Shown here one piece after another: positions 6,221 to 13,969 of a stretch of DNA of 64,000 nt. Position numbers and translations under genes: made by a program. The notes below the pieces were generated by a model that saw nothing but the letters and a program-made list of their open reading frames with translations, was not told the DNA's origin and made no database searches. Numbering within the stretch: the stretch's first letter is position 1; every line of letters begins with the position of its first letter. Origin of the DNA: Luteibacter rhizovicinus (GTDB lineage: Bacteria; Pseudomonadota; Gammaproteobacteria; Xanthomonadales; Rhodanobacteraceae); NCBI RefSeq assembly GCF_004342265.1, contig NZ_SMCS01000002.1:372001-436000 (forward strand), given 5' to 3'.

Positions 6221-9094
6221 ATGGATGAATCCCACTCGCAAAATACGTTTGCATCGATCATCGAGTACCTGACCGCCGACGCCAGGCAATCTCTCGCCAA
6301 GGACATTTCCATGCAGGCGGCCCTGGGCGAAGACGAGATACGCATCGTCCAGCAGGTCGCCGACAGAGCACTGCTCGACAGCGCCGAACGAAAACTCAAT
6401 CGGGTTCTGTTGCTGGAACTGCATGCCGCGAAGCTATCCGGCCAGCTCCTCGGAGCCAACGAAACGGCGAAGTTCGCGGAATTCCTCAGACAAGCCAAAA
6501 CACCCGGGTTCATCGAAAAAATCGGGCAACGCTACCCCGTACTGAAGCCGCGCTTGAACCGGGTGCTCGGGCAACAGAGCCAGGCGACTATTTCCCTCGC
6601 CGCTCGTATCGCTTCGGATCGCGACGACCTTTCGGCATTCATCGGGAATCCCGTTGGCGAACTGCTCTCAGTGGACCTTGGCGAAGGCGATGTTCACGAC
6701 GGCGGACAAACGGTCGCCAGAGTGAAATTCACTGGCGGCACCGTGATGTACAAGCCGCGCTCGCTTCGTATCGATGCCGCGCTTGAAGGCTTCCTCGACA
6801 GACTTCTTTTCGACCAGCCGGACCACATCCAGGTCCCGGCCGTGCTTGACCGGGGCGACTATGGCTGGACGCGATACGTCGAGCACACATACTGCGTCGA
6901 CGACATCGAACTCGCGGCGTTCTACCGGAACATCGGCCACTGGCTGGCGGTCATGCGCTTGCTTGGCGGCACGGATATCCACTACGAAAACCTGATTGCC
7001 TCGGGCCCCATACCTTTCGTCGTCGACGTCGAAAGCCTGTTCGTCGTCGATCTGATGCCACCCTCTTCGGATAAGGGCGAGGCGGTCGATCTGGCGGAAG
7101 CACTGATTCGTTCCTCGGTACTGCGAACCGGTCTGGTGCCCTTTCGCGCTCCGGCACTCGGTTTAAGCGGCGTGGACATTTCCGCCATTGGCGCATTGCA
7201 AGGCGAACAACCAAAAATACGCATCCCGGAAATCGTCAACCACGGAACCACCGATGCACGGGTCGGTCTGGTCAGTATCGATATCGAGATGGCCAAGAAT
7301 CATCCCTGCATCAACCCGGACATCTCGCGGTTCTGGGAAAACATCGTGTCCGGTTTTCGGGAACTGACCGATCGTCTGGCCCAACTCCAGCAGGACGGAC
7401 AACTGGCTCCCATGCTCGTTGCATTCGGGGGCTGCCGCATCCGGCTCATTCGCAGACCGACGCAGACCTACGTCGAAATCATGCGCATGCTCTGGCATCC
7501 GGCGTCCCTGCATGACGAACCGGCGGCCATCGAACGCGCGAGGGACTTGCTGGCGCGAAACGCCGCCGTTTCACCCGTGGCCCCTTCCGAGCCGGAAATC
7601 ATCGCTTCCGAAATCGACGACATGCGTTACGGCGACATCCCCGTTTTCGCCAACGAACTGGGCCAGTCGCAAATCGACGAGGTGTTCCAGAGCTGGCTCG
7701 ATATGCGTACAGAGCTGGAAGAACTGACGATACGAGGTGCCCTCGTCACCGCGCATCTCAACACGCGCCTCAACGACGACAAGCGCTCTCCTTACGACCT
7801 GGCCGCGCGTCATCCGCACGCGGCCAACATCGATCGGCGGCGACGGTCCATGGCCAGGAAAACGATCGAACAGCTGCTCCAGCTTTCGGTGCGAGGCCGC
7901 GACGGGACGATCACCTGGATCAGTCCCATCCTGGGACGAAGCGGATGGACGATGCGCACGCTGCAACCCAATCTTTATGTCGGACTGTCGGGCATTGCAC
8001 TCGCACTGGCTGGCTATGACTATGAAATGAAGCGGGGACGCGTCGACGAAGTGGCTGGCGTATCGAGCGCGCTGGATGGTGTCCTGCAGGTACTGAGAAA
8101 AGCGGAAGACGCCGAGCAGCCGGAGGCCGTGGGTGGCTTTGTCGGACTGGGCTCCCAGATTCTCACGTGGCTGACAATGGATGTACTCAAGCCGGGATCC
8201 GGACTGCTCGAGAACGCGGTGAAACAAGCGGCCGTCATGGAGCAATGGGATATCGAGAATGAGCGTGTCTTCGATATTCTCGAAGGTATCAGTGGCGCAG
8301 TGGTACCCATATTGCAGCTTGCCGAAGCCACGGGAGACGCCCGTTGGCTTGCACTCGCCGCACGAGCGGGAAAACGCCTGGAAAGCGCCGCGATTCTCGA
8401 TGAAAAGGGCGCCTGCTGGCCCGCTTCGATATTCAGCGAACCCATCGGCGGATTCGCCCACGGTGCAACCGGCACCGGCTGGGCGCTTGTCCGTCTTGGA
8501 TTGAGCCAGGCCGGAAGTGAGGACGACCGGCAGCGCTGGCTTGCACTGGCCGAGCGCGCTTTCGATTTCGAAGAATCGCTTTACGACGCCGAAGCCCGCA
8601 ACTGGATCGACGTACGAAAGCCCGAGAGTCGCGACTTCGCCAACACGTGGTGCCACGGCAGCGTCGGCATCGGACTGGCCGCGTGCGATCTCTATGCGCG
8701 CACCGGTCACGCCCGTCACCTGAGTACGCTGCAGCGCGCGGTGAACGCCGCCATCCAGGGTGGCTGGGGTTATAGCCATACGTTATGCCATGGCGACCTG
8801 AGTTCGTGGGAACTACTGATGCGCGCAAGCAAGATCGATCCCGATCTGGTTCCGCCGAGCGCCATGCCCGGCATCGCGATCATTCTTTCCAGTATCGAAG
8901 AACACGGGATCGTAGGCGGTCTCGCCAGGGATGCCTTCACGCCCGGACTGATGAGCGGCATCTCCGGCTCGATCCATCAGTTGAACCGGATGCACCCCGA
9001 CTGTCCGCTTCCCTCCCCGCTTTTGATGGAGTACCGGGCGGGGGAGTACGTGCGAAACAAGGCGTTTGAAGGCGAGCTCGTAGCCAGCGGGTAA
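6221..9094 (+). CDS. lanM: LanM class II lanthipeptide synthetase
   Basis: This 957-residue bifunctional enzyme should dehydrate Ser/Thr in the precursor and then cyclise Cys onto the dehydro residues in the cytoplasm. The N-terminal dehydratase (DUF4135, about 75-480) shows YKPRS (177-181), GGTDIHYEN (249-257) and VVDVES (267-272), which carry the catalytic Asp/His/Asn and acidic residues of the family. The C-terminal LanC-like cyclase (about 580-940) has GFAHG (744-748) and the zinc ligands Cys811 (WCHG) and Cys856-His857 (LCHGD). All expected catalytic and zinc residues seem present, so it looks functional. It is probably co-transcribed with lanA through the intervening hairpin. Confidence 0.96.
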   Translation: MDESHSQNTFASIIEYLTADARQSLAKDISMQAALGEDEIRIVQQVADRALLDSAERKLNRVLLLELHAAKLSGQLLGANETAKFAEFLRQAKTPGFIEKIGQRYPVLKPRLNRVLGQQSQATISLAARIASDRDDLSAFIGNPVGELLSVDLGEGDVHDGGQTVARVKFTGGTVMYKPRSLRIDAALEGFLDRLLFDQPDHIQVPAVLDRGDYGWTRYVEHTYCVDDIELAAFYRNIGHWLAVMRLLGGTDIHYENLIASGPIPFVVDVESLFVVDLMPPSSDKGEAVDLAEALIRSSVLRTGLVPFRAPALGLSGVDISAIGALQGEQPKIRIPEIVNHGTTDARVGLVSIDIEMAKNHPCINPDISRFWENIVSGFRELTDRLAQLQQDGQLAPMLVAFGGCRIRLIRRPTQTYVEIMRMLWHPASLHDEPAAIERARDLLARNAAVSPVAPSEPEIIASEIDDMRYGDIPVFANELGQSQIDEVFQSWLDMRTELEELTIRGALVTAHLNTRLNDDKRSPYDLAARHPHAANIDRRRRSMARKTIEQLLQLSVRGRDGTITWISPILGRSGWTMRTLQPNLYVGLSGIALALAGYDYEMKRGRVDEVAGVSSALDGVLQVLRKAEDAEQPEAVGGFVGLGSQILTWLTMDVLKPGSGLLENAVKQAAVMEQWDIENERVFDILEGISGAVVPILQLAEATGDARWLALAARAGKRLESAAILDEKGACWPASIFSEPIGGFAHGATGTGWALVRLGLSQAGSEDDRQRWLALAERAFDFEESLYDAEARNWIDVRKPESRDFANTWCHGSVGIGLAACDLYARTGHARHLSTLQRAVNAAIQGGWGYSHTLCHGDLSSWELLMRASKIDPDLVPPSAMPGIAIILSSIEEHGIVGGLARDAFTPGLMSGISGSIHQLNRMHPDCPLPSPLLMEYRAGEYVRNKAFEGELVASG

Positions 9095-9140
9095 TCTCCC
9101 GGGTGTAACGTGCAAGGCGAGAAACCAGGACAATCGTCGA

Positions 9141-9157
9141 CCACGCCCAGAGCGTGG
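9141..9157 (+). terminator. Short hairpin after lanM
   Basis: CCACGC-CCAGA-GCGTGG forms a 6-bp stem 47 bases past the lanM stop. Only GGTTCC follows, with no T-run, so it may be a weak or factor-assisted end of the lanA-lanM transcript. Confidence 0.3.
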
Positions 9158-9196
9158 TTCCGGTAGCTCGTCATCGCGTAACACAAGGGGTTCTGA

Positions 9197-9781
9197 ATGC
9201 GTCGTCGTTCCTTGCTTGCTCTATTACTGGCGTTTTACGTCATATCAGCCATGGCGGGTACGGACCCGGGGCGCCTGACGACGCGGAATCCCGACGGCTG
9301 GTTCACCTTATCGATTCCGGCTGCGCTAGCCAAAGTGCATCGCCATGCGGATGTCGATGGCGGCTTCTTCGATGGCGACGATACCGGCGCCCGGATATTC
9401 GTATCGTGGACCTACTGGACCTATGAGGCCACCCCCAATGCCCAACGCGACGGCAACGGTAACTATCCAAGAAACGCACCGTCGATGTGTAAGGAAAAAT
9501 CCCAGAGCAAGCACATCGTTGTAGATGGACACCCGGCGATTGTGGAGCAATGCAAATTGTCCGCATCGATCCCTGCCTATCGCCAACAGAACTATCGCTA
9601 TCGATATGCGGTTGGTTTTTCAGAACTATCCGTAGCGCAGGATGTGGACACCACGAGTGAGCCACCCGCAACGGGCGCGAAACGTGGCAGTGGTGTTTTC
9701 ACTATCTACGTGGACTATCGCAATCAGGGAGACGAGGCATTGGCGAAACGCATCGCGACCTCGCTCAGATTCGTGCCGTGA
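9197..9781 (+). CDS. Exported protein of unknown function
   Basis: The 194-residue protein starts with a clear signal peptide (MRRRSLLALLLAF, likely cleaved after the SAMA at 17-20). AAGGGG precedes the ATG by 6 bases. The mature part has NPDGWFTLSIPA near its start, two Cys at about 96 and 117 that could form a disulphide, and a C-terminal FTIYVDYRNQGDEALAKRIATSLRF segment. I do not recognise a family. It follows lanM by 102 bases and is coupled to the next gene, so a link to the lanthipeptide cluster (for example immunity) is conceivable but unproven. Confidence 0.7.
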   Translation: MRRRSLLALLLAFYVISAMAGTDPGRLTTRNPDGWFTLSIPAALAKVHRHADVDGGFFDGDDTGARIFVSWTYWTYEATPNAQRDGNGNYPRNAPSMCKEKSQSKHIVVDGHPAIVEQCKLSASIPAYRQQNYRYRYAVGFSELSVAQDVDTTSEPPATGAKRGSGVFTIYVDYRNQGDEALAKRIATSLRFVP

Positions 9782-10332
9782 ACATGCGCTCGTTGACGAA
9801 ATGCGTCGCCCTTAGCCTGCTTGTTGCGTTGCCCGCTACCAGCATGGGTCCGTTGCGTGCACAAACAGCCAGTGCAGCGGCAACCGATCGCGAGTTCTCG
9901 GGCACTTATCAAGCAGCCGATCCGGAACAACCCGGCATAGGCTTTCAGTTCAAAATCGCTCGAAAAAAGAGCGCGCTTCGCCTGTACGTCATTCCGGACG
10001 ACATCGACTGCGACCCCATCCCATGGCTTGCCGAAGACGGTAAGACGCCCATCCAGGTGCACGCTGCGTCTCCGTCAAAACTGAAACAACTGGTCGGCGA
10101 CCACGCCAATCAAGTCCATGCGATCGATCTGGATGGCGTGGGAATACTTGTTCACGCCCCTGCGGGGTGGCGGCTCAACGAGCATTTCGTTACGCAAACC
10201 GGCTACTTCATGGCACCGGCAACCGACTCGCAAGTCATGGCCGACGCGAGGCCTGTCGACATGAAGAAAGTCGATCCCGAATCCTTGTGCCCTGCGGATA
10301 GATGGCGCAAGGCGGGGATACGCCCGATTTAG
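9778..10332 (+). CDS. Exported protein of unknown function, coupled to the gene before it
   Basis: A GTG at 9778 overlaps the upstream stop as GTGA; an ATG two codons later (9784) is an equally possible start. The product of about 184 residues has a signal peptide with probable cleavage after LRA or SAA (about residues 28-34). A compact mature domain follows, with REFSGTYQAADPEQPGIGFQFKI near its start and Cys at about 78 and 171. I do not recognise a family. The four-base overlap indicates translational coupling with the previous exported protein, so the two may act together in the envelope. Confidence 0.65.
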   Translation: MNMRSLTKCVALSLLVALPATSMGPLRAQTASAAATDREFSGTYQAADPEQPGIGFQFKIARKKSALRLYVIPDDIDCDPIPWLAEDGKTPIQVHAASPSKLKQLVGDHANQVHAIDLDGVGILVHAPAGWRLNEHFVTQTGYFMAPATDSQVMADARPVDMKKVDPESLCPADRWRKAGIRPI

Positions 10333-10560
10333 TCCAAAGGCGAAACCATTCCTTCGAGCAGCGTCTTGAGCAGGCGCCTGCGGCCGTGCTCGTGGTCCGC
10401 TATCCGGCGCCAGTAGCAGATACCGTCGTGAACACAGATTTGCGGGAATTTTACGGCGAGCGATCTGCATTACGTATCATCTTTACGGAGTGTCGCAATA
10501 TCTTGCTGTCTTCGCGCAAAAACGTGTTTACGCGTGGCGCCGAGGACGTTTGAAAGCACA

Positions 10561-11397
10561 ATGACAAGTACATATGGCCGGCTAAAATACTTCAACTTCG
10601 CCGCTGTTCTCTTCACGGCTCTCATAGCCTCAGCCCACGTGCCCAGGTTGCACGCCGAAGCAGCACCTTCCTCTCCGATCTGCACGGATCGCCCCACAAA
10701 GGCAAACTCGACCTGCACAGTGCCGGCGGGCAGTTGGCAGTTAGAAACGGATATCGGCAGCTACGTGCGTGACAGTCAGCCAACCGTTCTTACCGAAACG
10801 GTCTACTACACCAATCCCACTCTTAAATATGGTCTGACGGACAGCACCGATTTGCAGGTGAACTGGGCACCTCGCATCCGCATTCAAAGCCAGGATCGAA
10901 CGACGGGCGAGAGCAAAGTCTCGCGCGGCGGTGGCGACATCTACCTCCGGCTTAAAACCCGCATCCTTGAAAGCGACCGGGCCAGCATCGCGCTCATCCC
11001 GTTCGTCAAGGCACCGACGGCCGCACGTGGCATCGGCAACGATACGTGGGAAGGCGGCATTGCCATGCCCATTGCCTTGCCGCTGTCGGGCGGGTTCTCA
11101 CTCACGCTTGGCCCCGAACTGGATGTACTCGCTGACAGCGATGGATCGGGACACCACGGAGCGTTGATCAATTTGATCAACGTCTCCCATCCTGTCACAA
11201 GCCGACTCACGCTGGCCGTCGAAGTGTGGGACTCCGTCAATCGGGATCCTTCGGGAACGGTGCGCCAGCAGTCAGCCGATATCGCAATGACTTACCTGGT
11301 CGGTCCTGACTTTCAGCTCGATGCCGGTGCGAACTTTGGTCTGAACAGCGCCACACCCGATAGCCATATCTACATCGGCCTGTCGCGCCGGTTCTAG
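10561..11397 (+). CDS. Outer-membrane protein of the MetA phenol-pathway transporter family (PF13557-like)
   Basis: The ATG at 10561 (278 residues) is preferred because a signal peptide follows directly (FNFAAVLFTALIASAHVPRLHA). An upstream GTG at 10534 would add nine residues that do not fit it. The mature protein shows the family pattern CTDRPTKANSTCTVPAGSWQLETDIG, alternating beta strands such as LKYGLTDSTDLQVNWAPR and GGGDIYLRLKTR, and a C-terminal GLSRRF. The terminal Phe is the usual signature of Bam-assembled barrels. The family is annotated as putative MetA-pathway transport but substrates are mostly unknown. The 228 bases before it hold no clear gene. Confidence 0.75.
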   Translation: MTSTYGRLKYFNFAAVLFTALIASAHVPRLHAEAAPSSPICTDRPTKANSTCTVPAGSWQLETDIGSYVRDSQPTVLTETVYYTNPTLKYGLTDSTDLQVNWAPRIRIQSQDRTTGESKVSRGGGDIYLRLKTRILESDRASIALIPFVKAPTAARGIGNDTWEGGIAMPIALPLSGGFSLTLGPELDVLADSDGSGHHGALINLINVSHPVTSRLTLAVEVWDSVNRDPSGTVRQQSADIAMTYLVGPDFQLDAGANFGLNSATPDSHIYIGLSRRF

Positions 11398-11570
11398 ATT
11401 CGATGCGGTCGGCTGCTTCCTTTGAAAGGAAAAGCGTAAGCCATAACGGTATCGGTGTGATCCAATTCGCAAAAATCGTGTGTGCATGGTGATGAAAACG
11501 CGTTACGTGCCTAGCATGGCCGACCGCACCCGATTCGTGCGAGATTCGTAACGGCTAACGAGGAGTTGTA

Positions 11571-11975
11571 ATGGCTACTGTGGACTATCGCTCGGACCCG
11601 AAAATCAGCGAAAAATGGAAGGCGCGTTTCGCATTTTTCGACCAGTTCGGTGCGCCGAACACACCCGAATACAAGGCTGAGCTGAAGACGCTTCCCTTCG
11701 GCAAGAAGATCCTGATCAACACCAACATCTGGGCGTTTTTCTTTGGCCCCATCGCCATGGCGGTCATGGGCATCTGGCGCAAAGCACTGTCGCTGCTGGG
11801 CATCATCATCGCCGTGAGCATCGTGCTTGCCGTGCTGAATGTGCCCGATGCCGCCACGCGCGGCGTAGGCGTCGCATTTGGCTTCATGTGCGCCATCTGC
11901 ACGAACTACGCGGTCTACCTCAAGAAGGTAAAGGGCCAGGATGGCTGGAACCCGTTTGAAGGTATGCGCCTCTGA
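11571..11975 (+). CDS. DUF2628 membrane protein
   Basis: This 134-residue protein has a hydrophilic N-terminus (about 1-45) and then three hydrophobic stretches at roughly 50-70, 72-92 and 95-115. The sequence KILINTNIWAFFFGPI, the run of small membrane segments and a C-terminal Lys-rich tail ending in GWNPFEGMRL fit the DUF2628 family. GAGGAG lies 5 bases before the ATG. Function is unknown. A strong terminator follows, so it is probably a single-gene unit. Confidence 0.82.
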   Translation: MATVDYRSDPKISEKWKARFAFFDQFGAPNTPEYKAELKTLPFGKKILINTNIWAFFFGPIAMAVMGIWRKALSLLGIIIAVSIVLAVLNVPDAATRGVGVAFGFMCAICTNYAVYLKKVKGQDGWNPFEGMRL

Positions 11976-12035
11976 GGAAACGACCAGGGCGAACTGATTC
12001 CGTAACGCGGGATCATGTGCGCCAGGGAGACCTCG

Positions 12036-12073
12036 AGCCCGGGTCCGGCAACTTGTCGGGCCCGGGCTTTTTC
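12036..12073 (+). terminator. Rho-independent terminator after the DUF2628 gene
   Basis: AGCCCGGGTCCG pairs with CGGGCCCGGGCT (12 bp including one G-T), loop about 9 bases, followed by TTTTTC. It lies 60 bases past the stop and may also slow transcripts from the convergent hydrolase gene. Confidence 0.85.
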
Positions 12074-12080
12074 ACGGGCA

Positions 12081-13418
12081 TTACGGTCGTGTCATCAAAT
12101 ACTCCGCCACTGCGGAATAGGCGGGCAAGGATGTCGGGTCGTTCGCCGCATTGCCTGCGGTGGGGTGTGAGCTGAAGCGCGCGATCACCATTTGCGCGAC
12201 GGGGTCGACGTAGATCGTCTGCCCGTGAACGCCACGGGCCATGAACGCGCCGTGCTCATTGTGTGTGATCCACCACATGTCGCGGTAGCTCCATCCTTTG
12301 AGCAGGCCATAGCCTGCCTTTGCAAAAGCGGCTTTGTCTCCGCCTGCACGGATGCGGTCAATCGCAGTCTTCGGCACCAGCCGCTTACCGTTGATGGTGC
12401 CGCCTTCGAGCATCAATTCACCGATCCGGGCCATGTCGCGCAATCCGGCATTAAGTCCTCCCCCGGCGTAAGGCGTTCCGAGGGAGTCGACGGTGTAGTA
12501 ACCGTCCTGCTCGGCACCCATGCGGCTCCAGATGCGCTCAGCAAGTAACCGGGCAACCGATTTACCGGTCTTGCGCGCGATGATCCAGCCCATCGTATCG
12601 GTATTGATCGTCTTATAAGCAAAGGCCGTCCCGTGCTCTCCTTGCTTGCGGACGGTTTTGAGATATTCCCAATAGCTTCGCGGCCCCTTGTAATCGCTGG
12701 GCCGGGGGAGCGGGCTTCCCGCCGCCGAATAGGTCCAGACTTCCGCATTGGGATCGGCATAGTCCTCGCTGTACTGAAGCCCGGTCGTCATATCAAGCAC
12801 CTGACGAACAGTGGCATCGCCGAACGCACTCTGCCGCAATTCGGGCACGATGGTTTCGACACGCGCGTTGTCATCGATCACGCCTTCTGCGACGAGCATT
12901 TCGCCCAGCAATCCCGTTAGCGATTTTGTCACCGACATCGCTCCGTGCTGTCCGGTTGCGTCGAGACAGCCCGCATAACGCTCATAAACCACCACGCCCT
13001 TATGCAGGACGACGATCCCATCCGTATAGTTTGCGTCGAACGCCTGCTGCCAGGTCATCGCTCCGCCGCCGCCCAGCGGGGTAAAGCGGATAGCGTCGAT
13101 ACCTGGGTCAATCCTCTGCACAAACGGGACGGCCGCACCCGGACCGCGCGACACACCCACTGTCGGCATGAGTTCGCGAAAATGACAGACCGTCCAACGC
13201 GACTTGGGGAAAGCAAAATAGTCGCTATCGGTGAAACGGATGACTTTGTCATCGGGCGGCGGGAAGCCAGTCATCCAGCCCAGCTTGCGCGGATCGGATT
13301 GCGTTGCCGTCAAGGAGGCTGCCGTCTGCGCGTGCACGGCGATCGGCATGGATGTCGTAGCGAGCCCCAACAGCCCGATTATTGCGGCAAAGCCCGATCT
13401 GAATCTTGATAACGACAT
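12081..13418 (-). CDS. Secreted serine hydrolase (beta-lactamase/class C-like, PF00144)
   Basis: The ATG at 13418 is chosen because AAGGAG lies 9 bases upstream and a signal peptide follows at once (ending SMPIAVHA, about 23-30); the open frame extends further upstream without such support. The 445-residue protein has the serine nucleophile motif SVTK (162-165), a YSA motif about 100 residues later, and GVHGQ near the C-terminus where the KTG-like box lies. These fit penicillin-binding/class C-like hydrolases, a family of esterases, DD-peptidases and lactamases. The actual substrate cannot be told, and resistance should not be assumed. Confidence 0.85.
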   Translation of the reverse strand: MSLSRFRSGFAAIIGLLGLATTSMPIAVHAQTAASLTATQSDPRKLGWMTGFPPPDDKVIRFTDSDYFAFPKSRWTVCHFRELMPTVGVSRGPGAAVPFVQRIDPGIDAIRFTPLGGGGAMTWQQAFDANYTDGIVVLHKGVVVYERYAGCLDATGQHGAMSVTKSLTGLLGEMLVAEGVIDDNARVETIVPELRQSAFGDATVRQVLDMTTGLQYSEDYADPNAEVWTYSAAGSPLPRPSDYKGPRSYWEYLKTVRKQGEHGTAFAYKTINTDTMGWIIARKTGKSVARLLAERIWSRMGAEQDGYYTVDSLGTPYAGGGLNAGLRDMARIGELMLEGGTINGKRLVPKTAIDRIRAGGDKAAFAKAGYGLLKGWSYRDMWWITHNEHGAFMARGVHGQTIYVDPVAQMVIARFSSHPTAGNAANDPTSLPAYSAVAEYLMTRP

Positions 13419-13630
13419 TGGCGAAAGCTCCTTGCCGCGCTGGGGAAAAGGGTCGGCATGTTCCGGTAAGCGAATCCATCCCCAATCTCTCTCCGAACTC
13501 GCGCTCAGCACAACCAGCCTTTAGTTCCGGGGCGGAGGTAGGATGAATTTGGTAACGGCCGCGTAGTTGGCCCCGCCCCTCCTCTCCCCTGTATCAGGCG
13601 GGTGTTGCCGTATTTGCATATTGCTCGACC

Positions 13631-13729
13631 GGATAGCGGGCTTCAGATTACTCACAAGCCGCCGCCGCGGAAACCGAGAGGAGATAACAAGTGTGCTTAA
13701 CCACCTCCGTCTCGGTTTCCCCGCTATCC
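13631..13729. repeat. Large imperfect inverted repeat beside a LysE remnant
   Basis: GGATAGCGGG at 13631-13640 is the exact complement of CCCGCTATCC at 13720-13729. Nested inside, GGAAACCGAG (13669-13678) matches CTCGGTTTCC (13711-13720), with further GGAG/CTCC pairing. The right arm is continuous while the left is split by about 28 bases. It could be a structured RNA, a MITE-like relic or a recombination scar. The rest of the 551-base gap 13419-13969 holds no other intact gene. Confidence 0.6.
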
Positions 13730-13736
13730 TGGTGAC

Positions 13737-13892
13737 ATGCGGTGGGTGTTTACCGCAGGGGCCGCCTCAGCAAGTGTCCTTTGGTTCACCACTCTTGGAT
13801 ATGGCGCCAGGCTTTTGCAGCCAGTCTTCCGCAATCCTCGTGCCTGGCGAATCCTCGATGGCCTGATTGCCATTTTCATGCTCGTCCTTTGC
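13737..13892 (+). pseudogene. C-terminal remnant of a LysE/ArgO-type amino-acid exporter
   Basis: About 52 codons read MRWVFTAGAASASVLWFT, then LGYGARLLQPVF, then AWRILDGLIAIFMLVL. This matches the last two membrane helices of LysE/ArgO exporters: an RWxFaaGA start, LgYGARlLaP and AWRiLDGlIa. No matching sequence precedes it, and the reading frame runs on into unrelated sequence. A full exporter is about 200 residues, so this is a truncated fossil. The break coincides with the right end of the inverted repeat at 13631-13729. Confidence 0.7.
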
Positions 13893-13969
13893 CCCTGTTG
13901 CTGCGCCCACTGCAGTAAGGCGCCGCTAAAACACGATCGGGCGATGTCCAGACCGACTAAATGCGCACG

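Noticed and set aside
12081..13418. Calling the serine hydrolase a beta-lactamase resistance gene
   Set aside because: The family also includes esterases and DD-peptidases; nothing in the sequence shows lactam hydrolysis.
13567..13866. 99-codon plus-strand frame in the gap before the propeller kinase
   Set aside because: It is in a different frame from the recognisable LysE remnant, runs through the inverted repeat, and has no domain or signal.
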